Source of the DNA: Parus major
Lineage: Eukaryota > Chordata > Aves > Passeriformes > Paridae
Direction: 5' to 3'
Length of the DNA stretch: 64,000 nt
Assembly: GCF_001522545.3 (NCBI RefSeq)
Contig: NC_031771.1
Coordinates: forward strand, 65,955,751-66,019,750
This document shows, piece by piece, positions 18,414 to 33,460 of the stretch. Every line of letters begins with the position of its first letter. Positions within the stretch are counted from its first letter, which is position 1. A program made the position numbers and the translations under genes. The notes beneath the pieces are model-generated. The model saw nothing but the letters and a program-made list of their open reading frames with translations, was not told the DNA's origin and made no database searches.

Positions 18414-21400
18414 TTGCCAGGTGGATTCAGCAGTCAGAACAAGTCACTCGGCCCCAGCCCAGTTCTGCTCCCCTCTTTTGCAGGCAGCTGTGTGTAGGCA
18501 GAGACCTGTTCTGAAGCAACTGAAGTGTGGGTCAGAAAGGCTCTGCTCCAAGCAGGACCATCACCAGCATGGTCCCCTTCAAACAGTGTTTTCCAATACT
18601 TGAAATAAAGGAAAGAGATGCAAAATCCCTGCTTTTCATATCAGTGAGAATTGATCCTCCTATCACCTCTTCCTGCCTGACCAGAGCAAAGAGCCTTGCA
18701 GATGCTGCACAGGGACACATGAGCCTGAGTGAGCAATCCTGCCTGGTCTCAAGGAGGTTTTGAGTGGAACATGTCCATCTCTGCAGCACCCTCTCTACTG
18801 CATCCCACACCTTTTATCCTGTGTGCCTCATCTCTGCCCACCAGCCCTCATGATGGAAACATGACCACGCTCATCTTTCTCACCATGGTGGTACAAGGGA
18901 CTCAGACTGACAAAAAACAAGCCAGCACTCTTGTGCCACGAAGCAACTTGTGTCCTGCCTTGTGTTTCCACAGGCAGAACGTGAAATGAAGTGGTTTGAT
19001 TTCCAGAGAGCTGCTGGAATTTATAGGGGTGCCTGTGAGAGAAAAACAAGTTGGAACTGAAGATAAATGTTACCATCCACTACAATTTATCCTTGTAAAA
19101 GCCCAAGGCATCAAGCGTGGCTCGAGGCACTGAAAATACTGATCTTACATCAGCATCTACCAGCTCCATTTACAAATTACTGACCCACCCCAGTGCCTGA
19201 CACACAGGGAGTGCAGGCTGGATCAGACATCAAGGAAGGAAAGGCATTAATGACACACCACGTGTACTCTTGGACAGCAGAGTGCCAAAATGCTTCCCGT
19301 TCTTCCCACACACCAAACCTGCGGCTCGCTCCCAAACCTCCTCAGCATTGGTTTTTCAAAGGCAACAGGGACTTTCAGGCTGGCTCTGCTTCCTCTGGAC
19401 ACATCCCAAAAGAGACAGGGAAATACAGCATTAACCTTTGCCTGTCCAAACTCAGGTCTCCTTTACTCTGAGAAGTTGACTCTACCAAGCCTTAATTCCA
19501 CTTACCCCCTCACTTCCAGGAATATCCCCTCCCTTCATCTCAGGAGAGACAGGGCCATATTAAAATTGTCTCCTCTTCCCAAGCTGGGAAGAAAATGTGC
19601 TTCCTCAGTGCACACAAAACAAATAACAAACTCTGTAAACTATTCCAAAAGTTATGAAGGAGAAGGAGCCCAAAGCTGGTGGACATTAAAGCTGGGGCCA
19701 TGATTCCTTATGCAGAATACAGGCTCCCACCACTGCACTGCTGGCCCAGAAAGTGAAGCAGAAATGTTTGAGTTCTTCAACAACAACAAAAAATATTGTT
19801 CTGAGGAACGGTATTTTTTTGCAAGTATGATCCAGGACAGCCAACCCCTCTGCCTCTTTTGACAGCATCATCACCCAGGAAAAACACAGGGGGGAGGCAG
19901 AGAATAAACCAGAGCACTCAGAGAACCACTTAGGCCCAAATAGATCCTTAACCATGACATTTGACATTTCATAATTAACTCTGAATCACCAAAGATGGTG
20001 GAACAAGTTCCAGAATAAGATTTCTTTCAACTTTTGAGGCACCAGGCACCTCCTTTACCACTTGATTTTCCAGCAACACACTGAGTGGTCCCCAGAAACA
20101 CTCGCCCCAAAATCATCTCCAAAATCACCATCTGGAAAAATCTCTGCACTGTTGAAGGTTTGAAAAAGATTAAAACAAAACAAAAAAAAAAAAAAAGAAA
20201 AGAAAAAAAGGGTCATTGGATGGTGCTTTTGATCAGGAAACCACTGCACATTTTTACCACTGTGATCCAACTTGTTTTAATGCCTGCAAATATCCCCTGA
20301 GTCAAATGAACTTGTTCAAAGCTGATTCACACCAAGGCTACTTTTTAAATTGGGTAGTTGTTGACAAGTAGAATATATTTAACAAGCCCCAAGCGTCTTG
20401 GCATGCAGTATAAAGACTTCCTATTATGAGCTGGGTTTTTTTTTTTAAAGGGAACATATGGGCAGAGCAGGTTGTCTGCCACAGGGCACTTCCATACAGT
20501 GCTTGGCACTGACAGAACTGCACAGATATCCAAAAAAATAAACCAAGGAACGTCACGCCAAGAACACAGGGGATGAATCACACCATTTAAAACTTGCTGA
20601 TAAAATGCACCATTATGTGTTTTTCAAATCCTCCTCATCTGAGGGAAAAGAAATGAAAATAATTGTGTTCCTCTAGCTGAAGAGTACCGTGAGAAAGTGG
20701 CAGGCTCTGTGATGGGAGCAGCTAGGAAGGAACACACCTTGCTGACTGGGGCAGCACCTCGATTTATAGTGTGGGGATAAAATGAAGGACCAGAGGATTC
20801 TTTCCACCATCACAAACTCTCACTGGAGGCAGTCATCATCCCCATTTGATTTCCAAAGAAATGAGCTGAGAATGTGGTCTGGACTACTGAGTTTCTCCTG
20901 CCCCAGCATCCAACAAGGTCAGAAGTGAAGGGCTGTAGCCTGAGGCTACAGCATTACACAGCTAAAAGGAGTTCCACAGCAGTGACAGAAAGAACAGCTT
21001 TGGCACGTTCCTTGGGCAACAGAGGAGCAAATCCAGTAAATCCACTGCTCTGCAAATCCCCTGCAGACAGAACAAGCACGTGCCATAGCTGGCACATCAG
21101 CAGCCCCTTGGTTTGGAAGGTTGCACACAGGTAGAAGGTCCCACCTACCCAGAAGACAGCCCACAATATCTACCCACCACAGAGACAGCTGTTACTGCCA
21201 CAACACTCTCCTGCTGTGTCAGGAGAAGCTGCAGAGTAGGGGGACACCAGTTGTATCCTACCTGCTGCAGTGACCAGGATATTCCCATCTTAACCCTGGT
21301 AACAGAAATCATGATCTAGCCAAGAACTCCAGTGCCTTTGGTTTCCAAATCCTGTTGACCACCAGGGATCTGCCAACAGCTGGCCAGAATCTAAAACAGT

Positions 21401-23048
21401 GCATGAAGCTGCAGTTTGGTTCTGTCAGACTCTGACAGGACAAAGGGTTGACAGCTCAGGAACAACTCAGTTGTTGGACTGAACAGGACAAGCAACAACC
21501 AGTCCCAAACTGGCCTGCCTTCCCTGTGTCTTTGCAAGCTTGCCAGGCTCTGGTGGAGCCTTGGTGGCAATTTTTCCCTATTTCCAGCTCCTCAATCACA
21601 CTGAGCATTGGGAGGTATCTGCCAGTCTCACACTCCTGGCAGAATCAAAGCTTGTTGTTTCAGGACTGTAGAAGGAAGGAAAGACAGACAGTAAACTACG
21701 GGGAAAAAAATAAAAGGTTGTAAGTTAAAAACACTGGCATAACTGATAGAACAATGCTGCAAACAAGTTTCCTGCAGAAGTCATATTCCAGCTGCCAAAA
21801 AGAGCTGTACCCTATCCCATCTGCATAACCTTGAGATCTTATCTCTTTCACCCTCCTTCTCTCTCCAACTGTTTGGGAGTCTTAATTCATAAAACGAGCC
21901 TTAATTAAATAGGAAATATGCCTGTGTTTGCACAACTCAGAACACAATTGTGTCTCAGTCAAATAAACACTGGTGCCCATATTACACTTGGGAATTTGCT
22001 GTGGTTTGGGGTTTTAAATTCGTTGCAGCAAGCTTGGGAGAAAAGTTTCAACAGGAATTTTTTCTTCTCCTCCCATCCTCTGTACCAGGAGGGTGAGACA
22101 GAGAACAAATCCCCACGCAGAGAGGCTCAATACTGGTTCCAGCTGTATGTGTACATGAGGATCATTTCAGGACACACCATATGAGACACGATAGCCAAAA
22201 GCAATTATTTTTCCTCACCACTTCTCAGAACCCAGACCTACCAAACTGCCCTGAAATAGCAGCACAGCTCTCGAAATAGCATTATTTCTTCTTTTTTTGA
22301 AAGCAACACCCACACTGAATCTTTGATTTAAGCCATCCCCAAGCAGTTACCACATTTTTACCATTCAAGCCACAGGGAAAATCATTAAATCCAACAGCAA
22401 CACTATGGGAAGAGAACCAGAATTAGAAAAGCCAAACACCGCATGGATTTACTCCCACAGTAACTGGATCGACTTCAGCCTGAACAGACTAGATGTGACT
22501 CCAGGAAAAATATGTCTCTCCAGGTGCAGCTGTATCAAAGAGACTTTCCCTGGGCTTTGCTGGAGCATTAAACAAACCACATGTTCCAGCTTTGAGGCAG
22601 CAGACACGTACTCAGGGCTGGCCTCGGCACGCTGCGACTCACGCAGCCCTCTCCATCCTGCTGTCTGCACAAACACACCCCAGGAGCAGCACACAGCCCA
22701 GGGCAGGGGAATTCAGGTTGGGAAGCAAGTCCTCAGATCCTGAAGGCTGGATTATTGCTGGCAGACTGGCTGTCTGGTCCCACCAAAAACTTCCCTTGAA
22801 GAAGATGGGAATTTTCCCCATGGGTTTGAGTATGACAATAAGAAATATTTCAGTATAAAAGCAAAGAGATTCTCATCACTACTGACTGTCTGCATTCAGG
22901 TCACCTGGAGATATCCAAAGGAAATCAGTACTGCTATAGAAAATCGCTTATACAGGACCACATCCCTGCTGTAGAATGACAATTCCCCCCGCTGAGTGAT
23001 TTTCCTCCTGAGTGCAGGGGAATGGAGCAGAGAGCAGAATTAGCCCAT

Positions 23049-23108
23049 GAATCATGGAATCACAGAATAGTTTAGGCTGCAAGAGACCTTTAAAGGTCAA
23101 ACAATACC
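23049..23108 (-). mobile_element. CR1 LINE, short 3' end
   Basis: Only the terminal 60 bases are recognisable: GAATCATGGAATCACAGAAT, TTTAGGCTGCAAGAGACC and TTTAAAGGTCAA. Confidence 0.75.
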
Positions 23109-26100
23109 AAAGACAAGAAATAGAAGGGTGAAGAAAGAGATAAAAACACAACAGTGACACCTTCACCTTTGTTCCCATCTTGTTGCAAACTTCAAAACAA
23201 AGCCCGAGGATTATTTTTTGTCTGGAGATTCCAACAGAAAACCTCCTCCAGTCGACTTCTTGTGCTTTGAGGTTTTAAGTGCCTTGCAGGCAAAGAGGAG
23301 CCTGGAGTGCTGTGGGATGCACTCCAGTGATGGATTACCACTGCTGCAAGGTGCCTTTCATTTCCCCTGACACACCTGAACTCAAAACGTTTCTTCTCCA
23401 CAACAATCAAGAAATTTTACCAAAACAAAGGGAAGTTTACTTTAGTATTGATCCTCTGCATGCAACTGTGCCTCAAACAGCTTCACAGAACTGAGATAAA
23501 ATGTTGCTCAGAAAGGGAATAATTAAATATCACAGGCTGAGGAAAGAAAAAAAAAAAAGATGTATTTTAGATCTAAGACATTTTTCACAGAGCAGGAAGA
23601 TTTGTCATATGGTGAACAGTAGAAACTGTGAATTGGGACACTTGTGATTTATCTCTGCTTCCACAGCCTTCCCATATGACTGGGGTAAAAGAACCACAGT
23701 CCTACCCATAACTTGCTCAAAATAAAGCACAATTTCAACGTGTTTAGGTGGGAGCTCATTTTATTCAGCACACCACGCTTGATCCTTTCAGTACCTCAGC
23801 TTCACCGAATGTAAAACAGCACAAGCACCTGGCTGTGCCAGAAAAGCATTTCCATTAATGCCCTCGATGAAAAGGCATCAGTGTAAGGTATTAAATCCCT
23901 ACCAGGACAGAGCTATGTGCAAGTCAGATGAGATAACAAGCCAGTAAATTTCAAATCACTGCTTGCATCCATCCCATAACTACATGCTGAAATCCCTCCA
24001 GCTAGGCTGGCGTGTTGGCAGGAAAAAAATTGTCATTTCTAAATTTAGCAGACACCTCAATCATTGTGTGATGCTTCAAAAGCAATGGAGATGTAAAGTG
24101 GAATTTGTAGGACACCATTTAAACTGAAATGAGAGCTCTGCTCACTGAGCAAAGGCTTTTCTTAATTCCCTTCCTGTTTGGACAATTTGATCTACTTCTT
24201 TTTTTTCCACTACAACCACAAAGGTCTGTCCTGCAGTGAATGGATAGGCTTTTTTCTGGGATAACTTCCAGGTTAAAGAGAAAGGATTTACACTTGAATG
24301 AAACATAGGCACTGTATTTGGAAAATTTGTTTTGAAAACTTGGGAAGGAAGCAAAGCCTCCTTCATTTAAAAAGGGACTCAATTAACATTCTCCAACAAG
24401 TCTTCCTATCGAAAGGACAGTATTTGCTGGGGAACATGTGATCTGAAACTTGTTCTCCTCGCTCACAATGTTCCTTTCTGAAATACAGGGCACTGCTTTG
24501 GAGAGACACGAGGATCTTTGCACAGCTTTCCAAAGGACTGCCTGTCACAGGCCAGGCCTTGACTCCAGACATCAGATCTTCTGTGACTTAAGCTCAGGAA
24601 ACTCAAAATAGTACTTAAAGATCCTAATGAAGACCTAGAGTGACACAATCCTACTGTGGCTCCCTCTACAAGGACAGCTCATCCATGTTCTGCCACAAGG
24701 GTGAGATGAATCCGCGGCATCACAGATCTCACCTCCTCACTGTCCTCAAAAAACACATCTTTAAAACTTTCTGGAAAGAACACACTAGAGATCAACCAAG
24801 CAGGTGTTCTGCTTTTGATTCCTGCCTGTCTGGGTGTGGGTTTGATCTGCAGCAGGCAGGGGCCACACAGGACCACCGTAAGGGTTCTCTTGGGTTTGAA
24901 AAGCAATCCTGTAAGTGCTGGGCGTGTCTAGAAATTGCCCATGCAGGAGGAAGAAAACAACCCATGCCATTATTTTTTTTCCAGATAAAGAGGGGGGAAA
25001 AATGCTACTGACAGTTTAATATGCACTTTTATTTCTAAATTCCCTTATCAACTGCGTATGACAGAGCATTCTTCACTCTTTAATAAGTACAGGCTGAAGT
25101 TGAGCCTGACTTGAAGTTGATGACGGATTGAGTCCACGTCAATACCCAGCAGATTTGGATAGGAGATAAAGACAATATTGGTGTGTATAGCTATACAAAA
25201 CACGCTATCAACATATCCAACACTTTGGGGAGACCATCTGTAGCAGCCCACTCCCCTTCATTTCTTCTGGATGTTTCCAGTTGCAGCATGACCCAGGCAC
25301 AAGCAACAGAAGGGAAGAGTTACCTGCAGCTACCCCCCCCAGTGCCTCAGAGGGACAACATGAGCTGAACAAGGACACAGGCTCTCTACAGATCCTGTCC
25401 CAGGAATTTGGCTGCTCAGATGTCAGCTACCCTTTGGAAAAAAATACTGGTTTTCCCTGCTGATCATGCTTTTAGTGCAGGCACTAGATCAGGTGTGAAT
25501 AACCACAAAAATTCTTCTGCATTCTATCACTATTCTTTAGTTCCTCCATCTGGGAGTTTGTCCACACCAACATGGACCAAACACCCCACGGTGTCTTCCC
25601 TTCATCCAAAATAAAACAAATTCAGGGGTTCTGTTTTTAAATAACATTTTCCATGGGAAAGTCAGCACGCTTTACATTCAGAGTGCAGCAGAATAGTTTC
25701 CTCACACAGACAAGTGTCTCACTCTTAGCCCTGGTTGGTCACAAACACAGATGACAGGACAAAGCAGCAGAGGATCCTCTGTACATCCCACACAAACCAG
25801 CCACGAGGTGCTTTGCACAGCTGGGAATGAGCTGCTGGGTGATAAACACGCTTAACGGAGTTTACATTTGCTTAAGACACTTACAGATTAAGAGGTTGGC
25901 TCCTGTCCTTCCTGCCAGCTACAGAAAGATGCTGGACAGCAAAAGGTGAAGATACTTTTCCTATGAGGTTAAGCAAGAAATAAATGTGAAGTTGCAGGCA
26001 TCTCACACGAGCTACAGAGCCAAAAGTTGGGCTCAAGTTGAGGTTTCTGTGAAAAACCTTCATCAGTCAAAAGGAAATCCAGAAAATACATGGAGAGGAC

Positions 26101-27174
26101 ACACAGTCACTCTCTCATTACCTTGAGCTAAAGATCCCCTTGGCAGATCCATCTCTTGCACCCAGAAATGTCCCTTGCAGATCCCTTCTCCTGACAATAG
26201 AAGAGGTGGTGCCAACTCATGAAATGTGCTCATACCCACATCTTCCACAAGAATCTGACTTAGGTTTCACTGCACCTTTGGAAAGAGGCAATCCACTCCA
26301 AAAGTTTAAAACTGGCTAACTGCAGTAACTGCATTTTTTCAGGAAGGAAAGGGAAGAGTATTTAATAATCAGATAGCTTCTCCTCATACAGAAATGTGGA
26401 AGCTTTCTGATCCTGTCCACTGTGTATCTGCATGTACTGGAAACAAGCTTTAGGACCCAGAACATGCTGCAAAGTCCAGCATCACACAAACACACAGGAT
26501 GCTTCTCTCTGTTCTATCATGTTGGATTTAAAAACAGGTATTAAGTTATACTGCATGTTTTATTAAAAAGAATTTAGAAAGGGATCTAACTACTAGAAAA
26601 AGTGTGCTTTTGAAGGTGAAGTTGCCTGGCCAACGTGGATGAAGTTTAAAGTGCTGTACCTCTGTGCTCTGGGACTTCAGCACTGATGTAAATGCTGCAG
26701 ACACAGGGGCTCTGCCTTCAGTTACTGGGACTGAGGTGATGGGGACACAGCCCCATATTTACACCTCTGCCCCACTGTGCATCTTCTTGTGTCCATTTGT
26801 CACCGAGCACATCTTCCCCTCCCCGCTCCAGATTAAGCTTAATATACTTATGCAGTTGTGAAGTGTCCTGCCTATTATCCAATTAGGCACCTAACGAGAT
26901 CTGAGTAACAGCACGTAGGCACTGATAACTGCTGCCTGATATCAGTACAGATTAGACACGTTCTTTATGTTCCCAGCCCTTGCAGAAAAAGGGTAGGGAT
27001 TCGTTCAAAGGCTGCTCTGAAGAGACTGCATTCAGGTAATTGTTTAATTTTGTTTGGGATCCATAAACACATCGCATTTGTTTCCTCTTGATCTCCTGGA
27101 GCTGTCATGTCACAACTGTCCCGTCACAAAACTCCTGATCAATCTGCTGTGACTTGCCCAGTTGAACTTTCAGT

Positions 27175-27232
27175 GTGGACAGGGGCAGGACTCATCACCT
27201 CTATGGTCCCTTCTAGCATCAGAAATCCATGG
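27175..27232 (+). mobile_element. Possible CR1 3' tail remnant
   Basis: CAGGACTCATCACCTCTATGGTCCCTTCTAGCATCAGAAATCC (shown here as one region, about 27188-27230) resembles the end of older CR1 copies that read GGACTAGATGACC and GGTCCCTTCC. It is short and diverged. Confidence 0.3.
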
Positions 27233-28202
27233 AGCAATAAAGGATCTGTGCATCACTAGGAAAAAATGTACAGGATTGATAAAGAGATTCAGAAATGCAA
27301 TCTTTATTAGCTCTGACGCTGTTCCACACGACATTCCTGTAAGATCCACCTAAGAAAACATTCATTAGATGTAATCACCATAAAATGGCTGCATAATAAC
27401 ATCCTTATTGGAGCATAATTATCAAGGGTTTGTTATCTAAATGGGGGGGGGCACTGGAAAGCAGGACCAGCCAGGCATAAGAGCTGTGCAATATTTTTAT
27501 TACCAGTAGGGATGACAGACTGGAATGTATGGCCATAAACATAACAGATGATTCAGCTGGGAGGATTTGCAAGCAGCATGGTGTACAGATTTCAGTTTCT
27601 AAATGAGCTTCATGCACTGGTCCAATATCAGAATCAGGAAATAATCAAGAAAGAGAAGCCCCAGGTACAAATACAAAAACAGGGAGCAACTCTCTATTCA
27701 GCAACTCTCCAGAAAAAGCTCTTAGAGGGTCAAGGTAAAATGTGAGGTTAAAAATGTCCCACAGATGCATGAAGGCAAAGCCCAAGGGATGAGCCAAGGA
27801 AAGCACTCAGCTATGCCTTGCAAAGCTCTGCCCTGAGCTCACTGCCATGCTTTTTGGAACAGCAGACCTGAGAGTACCCTGTGGAGAGCAACAAAATTAA
27901 AAAACACCAGGTGTGAGATTTAGCTGGATCCATTTAAGCCAAAAATGTTCCTAAAAACAGACTAGTGCAGACAAGCAAGCAGGACACAGCCTGGGGGGAG
28001 ATCTCTCCTTCCAAATCCAGCAGGAAAATTCAGAGTTTGGTTCCCTTGAGTTGAACCCTGTGGCTTTAATCTCTGTTTGAAAACAAGATAACAGCCATCA
28101 ATGTGGGTAGAAAGAACAAGAGTCCAGGGCTTACCAACATAGAAAAATGGGGAGATACCAATTGGATGGGTCAAACACAAAGCTTTAAACTGACAGAGGG
28201 CA

Positions 28203-28438
28203 GGAATAGATGGGATATGAGGAAGAAATTCATCCCTGTGAGGGTGGGCAGGCCCTGGCACAGGGTGCCCAGAGAAGCTGTGGCTGCCTCTGGATCCCTG
28301 GAAGCATACAAAGGCCAGGCTGGACAGGGCTTGGAACACCCTGGGATAGTGGAAGGTGTCCCTGTCCACAGCAAGGGATTGGATGGGCTTTCTGGTCCCT
28401 TCCAACTAAACCTGCCTGTGATTCCATGACTCTGTGGC
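28203..28438 (+). mobile_element. CR1 LINE 3' fragment
   Basis: In sense order it reads GGAAGAAATTCATCCCTGTG, GGGTGCCCAGAGAAGCTGTG, CCAGGCTGGACAGGGCTTGG, TGGTCCCTTCCAACTAAACC and ends in the terminal repeat GATTCCATGACTCTGTGG. Confidence 0.93.
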
Positions 28439-28520
28439 TCAAATTTGCTTGGATCACTGAGCTGCAAAGGCAGCAGCCAACAGCCTTGAACACCTGGTGT
28501 GGGAAGGGAATGAGGGAATG

Positions 28521-28700
28521 GGGTTGTTGAACTTGGAGAAGAAACAGAGTTTAGTGGGGGATCCAGTTACTGTCTTCAACTACTTAAATGAGGTTTACTG
28601 AGCAGATGGAGCCAGGCTGGACAGCAGAAACAAAAGAACAAGAAACAATGGGAATTACTGACAGTGGGAGAAATACTGATCAGACAGCAGGAAAATATTC
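28521..28700 (+). mobile_element. Older CR1-like fragment
   Basis: TTGTTGAACTTGGAGAAG, then CTTCAACTACTTAAATGAGG, GGAGCCAGGCTGGACAGCAG and GGAAAATATTCCTCACC follow the order of the region upstream of the CR1 3' end in older subfamilies. It is clearly more diverged than its left neighbour. Confidence 0.5.
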
Positions 28701-30239
28701 CTCACCTCAAGAGCAATAAGCATGACATCAACCTGCCACTCTTGACTGAAAAAGGTCCAAAAAAGTTCACAAGAAACCTACCTTTGATCCTGGCCCTGTC
28801 TGGAGCAGGAGGTCAGATGAGAGAGCTTCAAATCTCCTGTGCCACCTCACTTACTCTTCAATTCTAAGAAATCTTTATCAAGGAACACTGGAAAAAGGAT
28901 TTTGCCCAGGAGTCTACATCACTCTACACCTCTTTGGTGCATGTAAGTACTTCAGACTCTAAAGCTGTCAATAAAATACCTTCCACATGACTAAAGATCC
29001 CAGTGTCTGCAACTGACAGAGCAAAAAAAAAAGTAAGGAATGAAACACCAGAGCTTTCACTGCAATTTGAAAGAGAACAAGATAAACTGGGGACTCACAT
29101 TACACAAGTTATCATACAAAAACTCTGCAAGAAAACTGAGGAATTCAAAGATACATAGTGATCAAACAAAAACAGCCAGACGGCTCCTCCCTACCTGCTC
29201 TTCCCACAGCAATAAACACAAGTTAATGCCAAAAGATGTTTCAGACCTGTCCAGACCAGCCTTCATTTTGGTGAGAGCTTCTTCAGTTGTCTCAGGACAA
29301 AGGCTCTCTGTGTGCAGACAAACCTTTCACACACACTTCCTACTCTCTCCCACTGAAAAGTATAATAGAGGTGTTAATAGATGCAGAGAAAATACCTAGA
29401 ACAATACACAAAGGCAAGTTTATCTTTTTTGGAGAAAAAACCCAAAGTGAAGGAGTTTTCCTTAGCAAATAATGCTTCTAGTGCTGGCTGATCTGTTTTC
29501 TGTCATGTTTTATATTTGAGTGATACCTCTCAGAATAATCTTCACATCCACTTTTTACCAGCTTTAGAAATGCATGAATAGCTGAATCCTTCAGGGAAAC
29601 AAAGGGACAGTAGGTACAAAATCAGATGCACAGAGTGTAATCACAGCAGGGAGGGAGAAGGGAAGGTCACTCCTGAGCTACAGCTGGCAGATCAGAGCAG
29701 GAAAGCACAATGGCTGAGCTGTAATCGAGCTAATCGGGGGAAAGCCTCGGTCAGGGCAGCTGGCAAGGACTTCCTTCACCTTACAACAGGAAGGAATTAT
29801 TCTGGAACAGTCAGAGATCCAGAACACATCCCTGTGGAAAAGACAGCACTTGGGCAAGGAAAGCACGTGCTCTGTTTTTATAGTTGGAAAAGAGACAAAG
29901 CCATAATAAAACTCTGCATGACAAAACACTTCACCAGTGCTCTGTCCAAAACTAAAATGCATTCATCACACCTCAAAAGTCTACTTGAGAGTCACAAAAT
30001 GGTGTTTGCTGGCTCAGTACACACATGTATCAGACACAGCACTCCAGGCAAGTTTTGGAGCCTCCAGCTCAAGGAAGACACGGCCCAGAGATTCCCAAAG
30101 GCAGCTCCAGAGGATTGAACAGCTCACTCTGTACAGTAACAAAAGGGCAAGAGGGCAGCAATTCTCAACTGCTGCACAGAAATCCAAGTGAGAAACTAGG
30201 AAAATCTTGGTAATGGCAAGAACAATGATGGACTTTCAA

Positions 30240-30400
30240 GGATCACCCAGGGAGGATGAGGAAAGTCCATCACTGGAGGCTTTTAACGATGGCTTTGGAC
30301 AAACATCTGCTGGGAAAGTTTAGATAGATCTGACCCAGCCTTGGGGCAGGAGGTCACATTAGTCAACTTAAGGTCCCTTCCAGCCCTGCAGTTCTTTGCT
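30240..30400 (+). mobile_element. Older CR1-like 3' fragment
   Basis: CCATCACTGGAGGCTTTTAA, GACAAACATCTGCTGGGAAA, CCCAGCCTTGGGGCAGGAGG and AAGGTCCCTTCCAGCCCTGC match the order of an older sauropsid CR1 3' region. It differs from the passerine-type copies. Confidence 0.65.
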
Positions 30401-33400
30401 TGTAACAGAAATATGACAACAGAACACGTCAGCAGCAGCCCCAAAGCACGCAAGCCTCTCAAATATTTCCATCATACATTGGAGAAACACTGTAAGATCC
30501 CACGTGCAGCAGCTGCCTGTTCTCACATGGCACCTTCTCCCTCCATTCCTAGAGGAGCAGTTCAGGGAGAACACAAAGAGCTGGATTCACAGGACAGGCA
30601 AGGGAAGAGGAGCTCCCCAGCACAGCCTTCTCCCAGCACAGTCCCTCTCACATCCCACAGCATGGGGACAGTTATTAACAGGAGCCTATCCCAACTGTCC
30701 CTCCCATCTGTCCTCTCACCCTGGTCTCAGCAGTTCTCTCTTTTCAGGCCTTTCTTCTGTTCCTCCCTGGAATATTTTCATGTGTAAGATCTTCAGGACT
30801 GGTTCCCTGCCCCGGATCTCACCCCAAGGGAATCAGGGGACAAAAAGAGTAATGACCCAGTGCTTCACTCCAAAGCCCACAGTCACACTCAGCCCTTTGT
30901 CAAGTTCTCTCAAAGCCCAAACAGAGACACCAGATGCCACTGTGACACTGGAGCAATGATGTGAGCTCCCCACGACTAGGAAAAGACATTTAATTTAGTC
31001 TGCTGGGACGACTTTATGCTCCTGCAAGCATTAATGAATGGTACGAAGTGTCCCGTGGGGTCAGAGCATCTGAGCCACAGAGTGTAAACTGCAAACACTC
31101 AAGTACCAACTTTTAGCTCAGGGTTAAAGCTTGACCCATCAACGAGGTTTTAGTAATTTTTGCTTCCTTGTGTGCTGCCCCACAATCCTCTTGGTCCATT
31201 CTTGAAAATCCAAAGTCAACTTACAAGCTCTGTGTATGGAAGAAGAAGAGAGGAAGGTGACAGAAGCGATCCCAGGGAGAAATACTCACACGTGTTAAGT
31301 TTCTGTGAGCACATCTCAGCTATAACCAGACGTGTGTGTGTGTTTGTCAGCACACCCTGGCACATCTGAGGGCACAGTTATGCAATCCCAGAAAACTTAG
31401 GTCCCAGTTTGTACTGTCCTTAAAGGACAGCGCTGACTGTACGTGTAGTGCTGACAGCAGCAGTCATGGGATGGGCCAGGGATTGGATCCAGCTAAAAAA
31501 TAACCCCATAAAAATAATAATCTTCTGCCAGGTATGTGGGCTCCCTGACTGAGATCTCACACCCAGAGTCACAACAGAACATGCACAGGAACAGGATGAC
31601 CCCTTTTCCTAGAAGTAGCTTCTTAAATCTATTCAAGTCACCCGGCTGGAAAGGAGTTATGCAAGAGAGGAAACAAGCAGTCGGAGACAGGACAGCTCAG
31701 AGAAAACATCTCAGGGCAGCTCCACTCCTAAAGCCAGGCTCTTGCAAAACAACCCTTGTGCCAGCTTGCCAGGCTTTCCCAAAGGGTCTGTGAGCTTCAG
31801 GAGTTCAAGCAAAGGATTACCAGGCACATCTTCCTGGCAGAATCCTCTGGGATCACAGCAGTGACTGATTGAAAAAAAGAAAATCCTGTTAGAAGAAGAC
31901 TGGAGATCAAAGCAGGAGTTTACATCCATATCCTGGAACATGCATCCCATGGGACAGGAGACTTTTTAATTCAGTTTCAGACTAAATGCCTGTCCAACAG
32001 AAACATCAGGTGAGCACGCTCGAATACTGCACCTCTTCAACCTCTTTGGAAGAAAGCCCATTCCCCACCTGCCCTTACAAATTAATTTAACTGAATCAAC
32101 TCTTATAAAGGAAAATAAACTCCTTTCCTATGCAATTCCCAGTTTAGGAATAGGCTAGAACTATCTGCTTCACTTAGCATGAGGCATTTTCTGCCTACAT
32201 CAGCTACAAGGGAGTTTGAGTAAGCACTTCACGATACCAATGATCTAAAACCAACATGGTTTTTTTCCCCCCTTCTCAAAGTGTGCAAACATGACCATAT
32301 CCTGTCCAATACTTCAGTCATTCCAAGCATGCCAGCAATCTACACTATTCCATGTCACCCAGCTCAATCTTGAGGACACACTTAAGGAAAATCTGGCATC
32401 ATGCAGAATAATGAATGGTGAAGAAATTAATAATTAAGTATCCATTCTTCAAAAGTTATGTACATTCATTTAATTTTCTACTTCATCAGCCAGGAAAACA
32501 AATAGTTTCTTATTTCTTAAAAGGTAGTTCCTGCCTTTGAACTCAGTGAGTACACACACACCCTAAAAGCGGAATTAAATGAACTTTTCAAGCCATTAAA
32601 AAGCTTTGCAGTCCTTGAAAGACCTATTGGATAAAAGCAACGAAAGTTACCAAACCAAAAATTCCCTATCAGCTGAAATTGTCTAGGTTTACATCAGTTC
32701 AGCTCTTTAGGACCCTCCACAGCTGAGATCTCCTCACTCCCTTTCTGGCACAGATCTGTTCTGTGGCCCCCAGTGCTCCCTCCATCCTTCTGCTCCAGGA
32801 AGTGAGAAAACGTGGTCTCAGAGCATGATGTGTTAAACTGCCCCAAAGAGGGAATATCCAACAACAGCCGTGTAAATCACTACTCTGGGGCTGCAAAATC
32901 TGTTTCCCTTAGACCCAGCAAGCTGCCAGCCACCATCATTTGGAATTAGAGAGCACCAACAATAAGTGCCTTGTTTAACTGAGACTTTAAAGCAGAGCAG
33001 GGTAGCAGAGAACTACCCGAGAATAGCTCAGGGTTCAAACTCCAGCAGGAAAAGCAAGGAGGGGCTTTTTGACCCCTCTTGCATTACATTCCTGCTGCTG
33101 AGCTCATCAGAGAAACCCAGGCCTTTCTCAGAGCCAAACCAGTCCCTGCTGCATCCTTACAACTTCCATCCCATCCTTACAACCTGATGGCCCTGGCCCC
33201 AACATGTCACAAAACAAAAACTTCATGTCACCATGAAAAATAACACCAAAACTGCACTTAAAGCCAAGGGCATGATTAAAATTCACCAAACAACACCACA
33301 TTCACTGCATTTAAAGATTTCCAGAGGAAAAGGTCACCGGAATATAGAGCATATCTCCCAGAGCTAACATCCTTGTCATGCTGCTGTCGGGCTCAGACAG

Positions 33401-33460
33401 CAAATGCATTGTTATAAAAACTCTGTGTGCTGTGCTCTCCACAGCTCAGGGCTGCTGGCT

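Noticed and set aside
27962..28530. Cluster of overlapping open frames of 87-147 codons on both strands
   Set aside because: They lie largely on a CR1 fragment; the phrases match CR1 3' untranslated sequence, not protein families.
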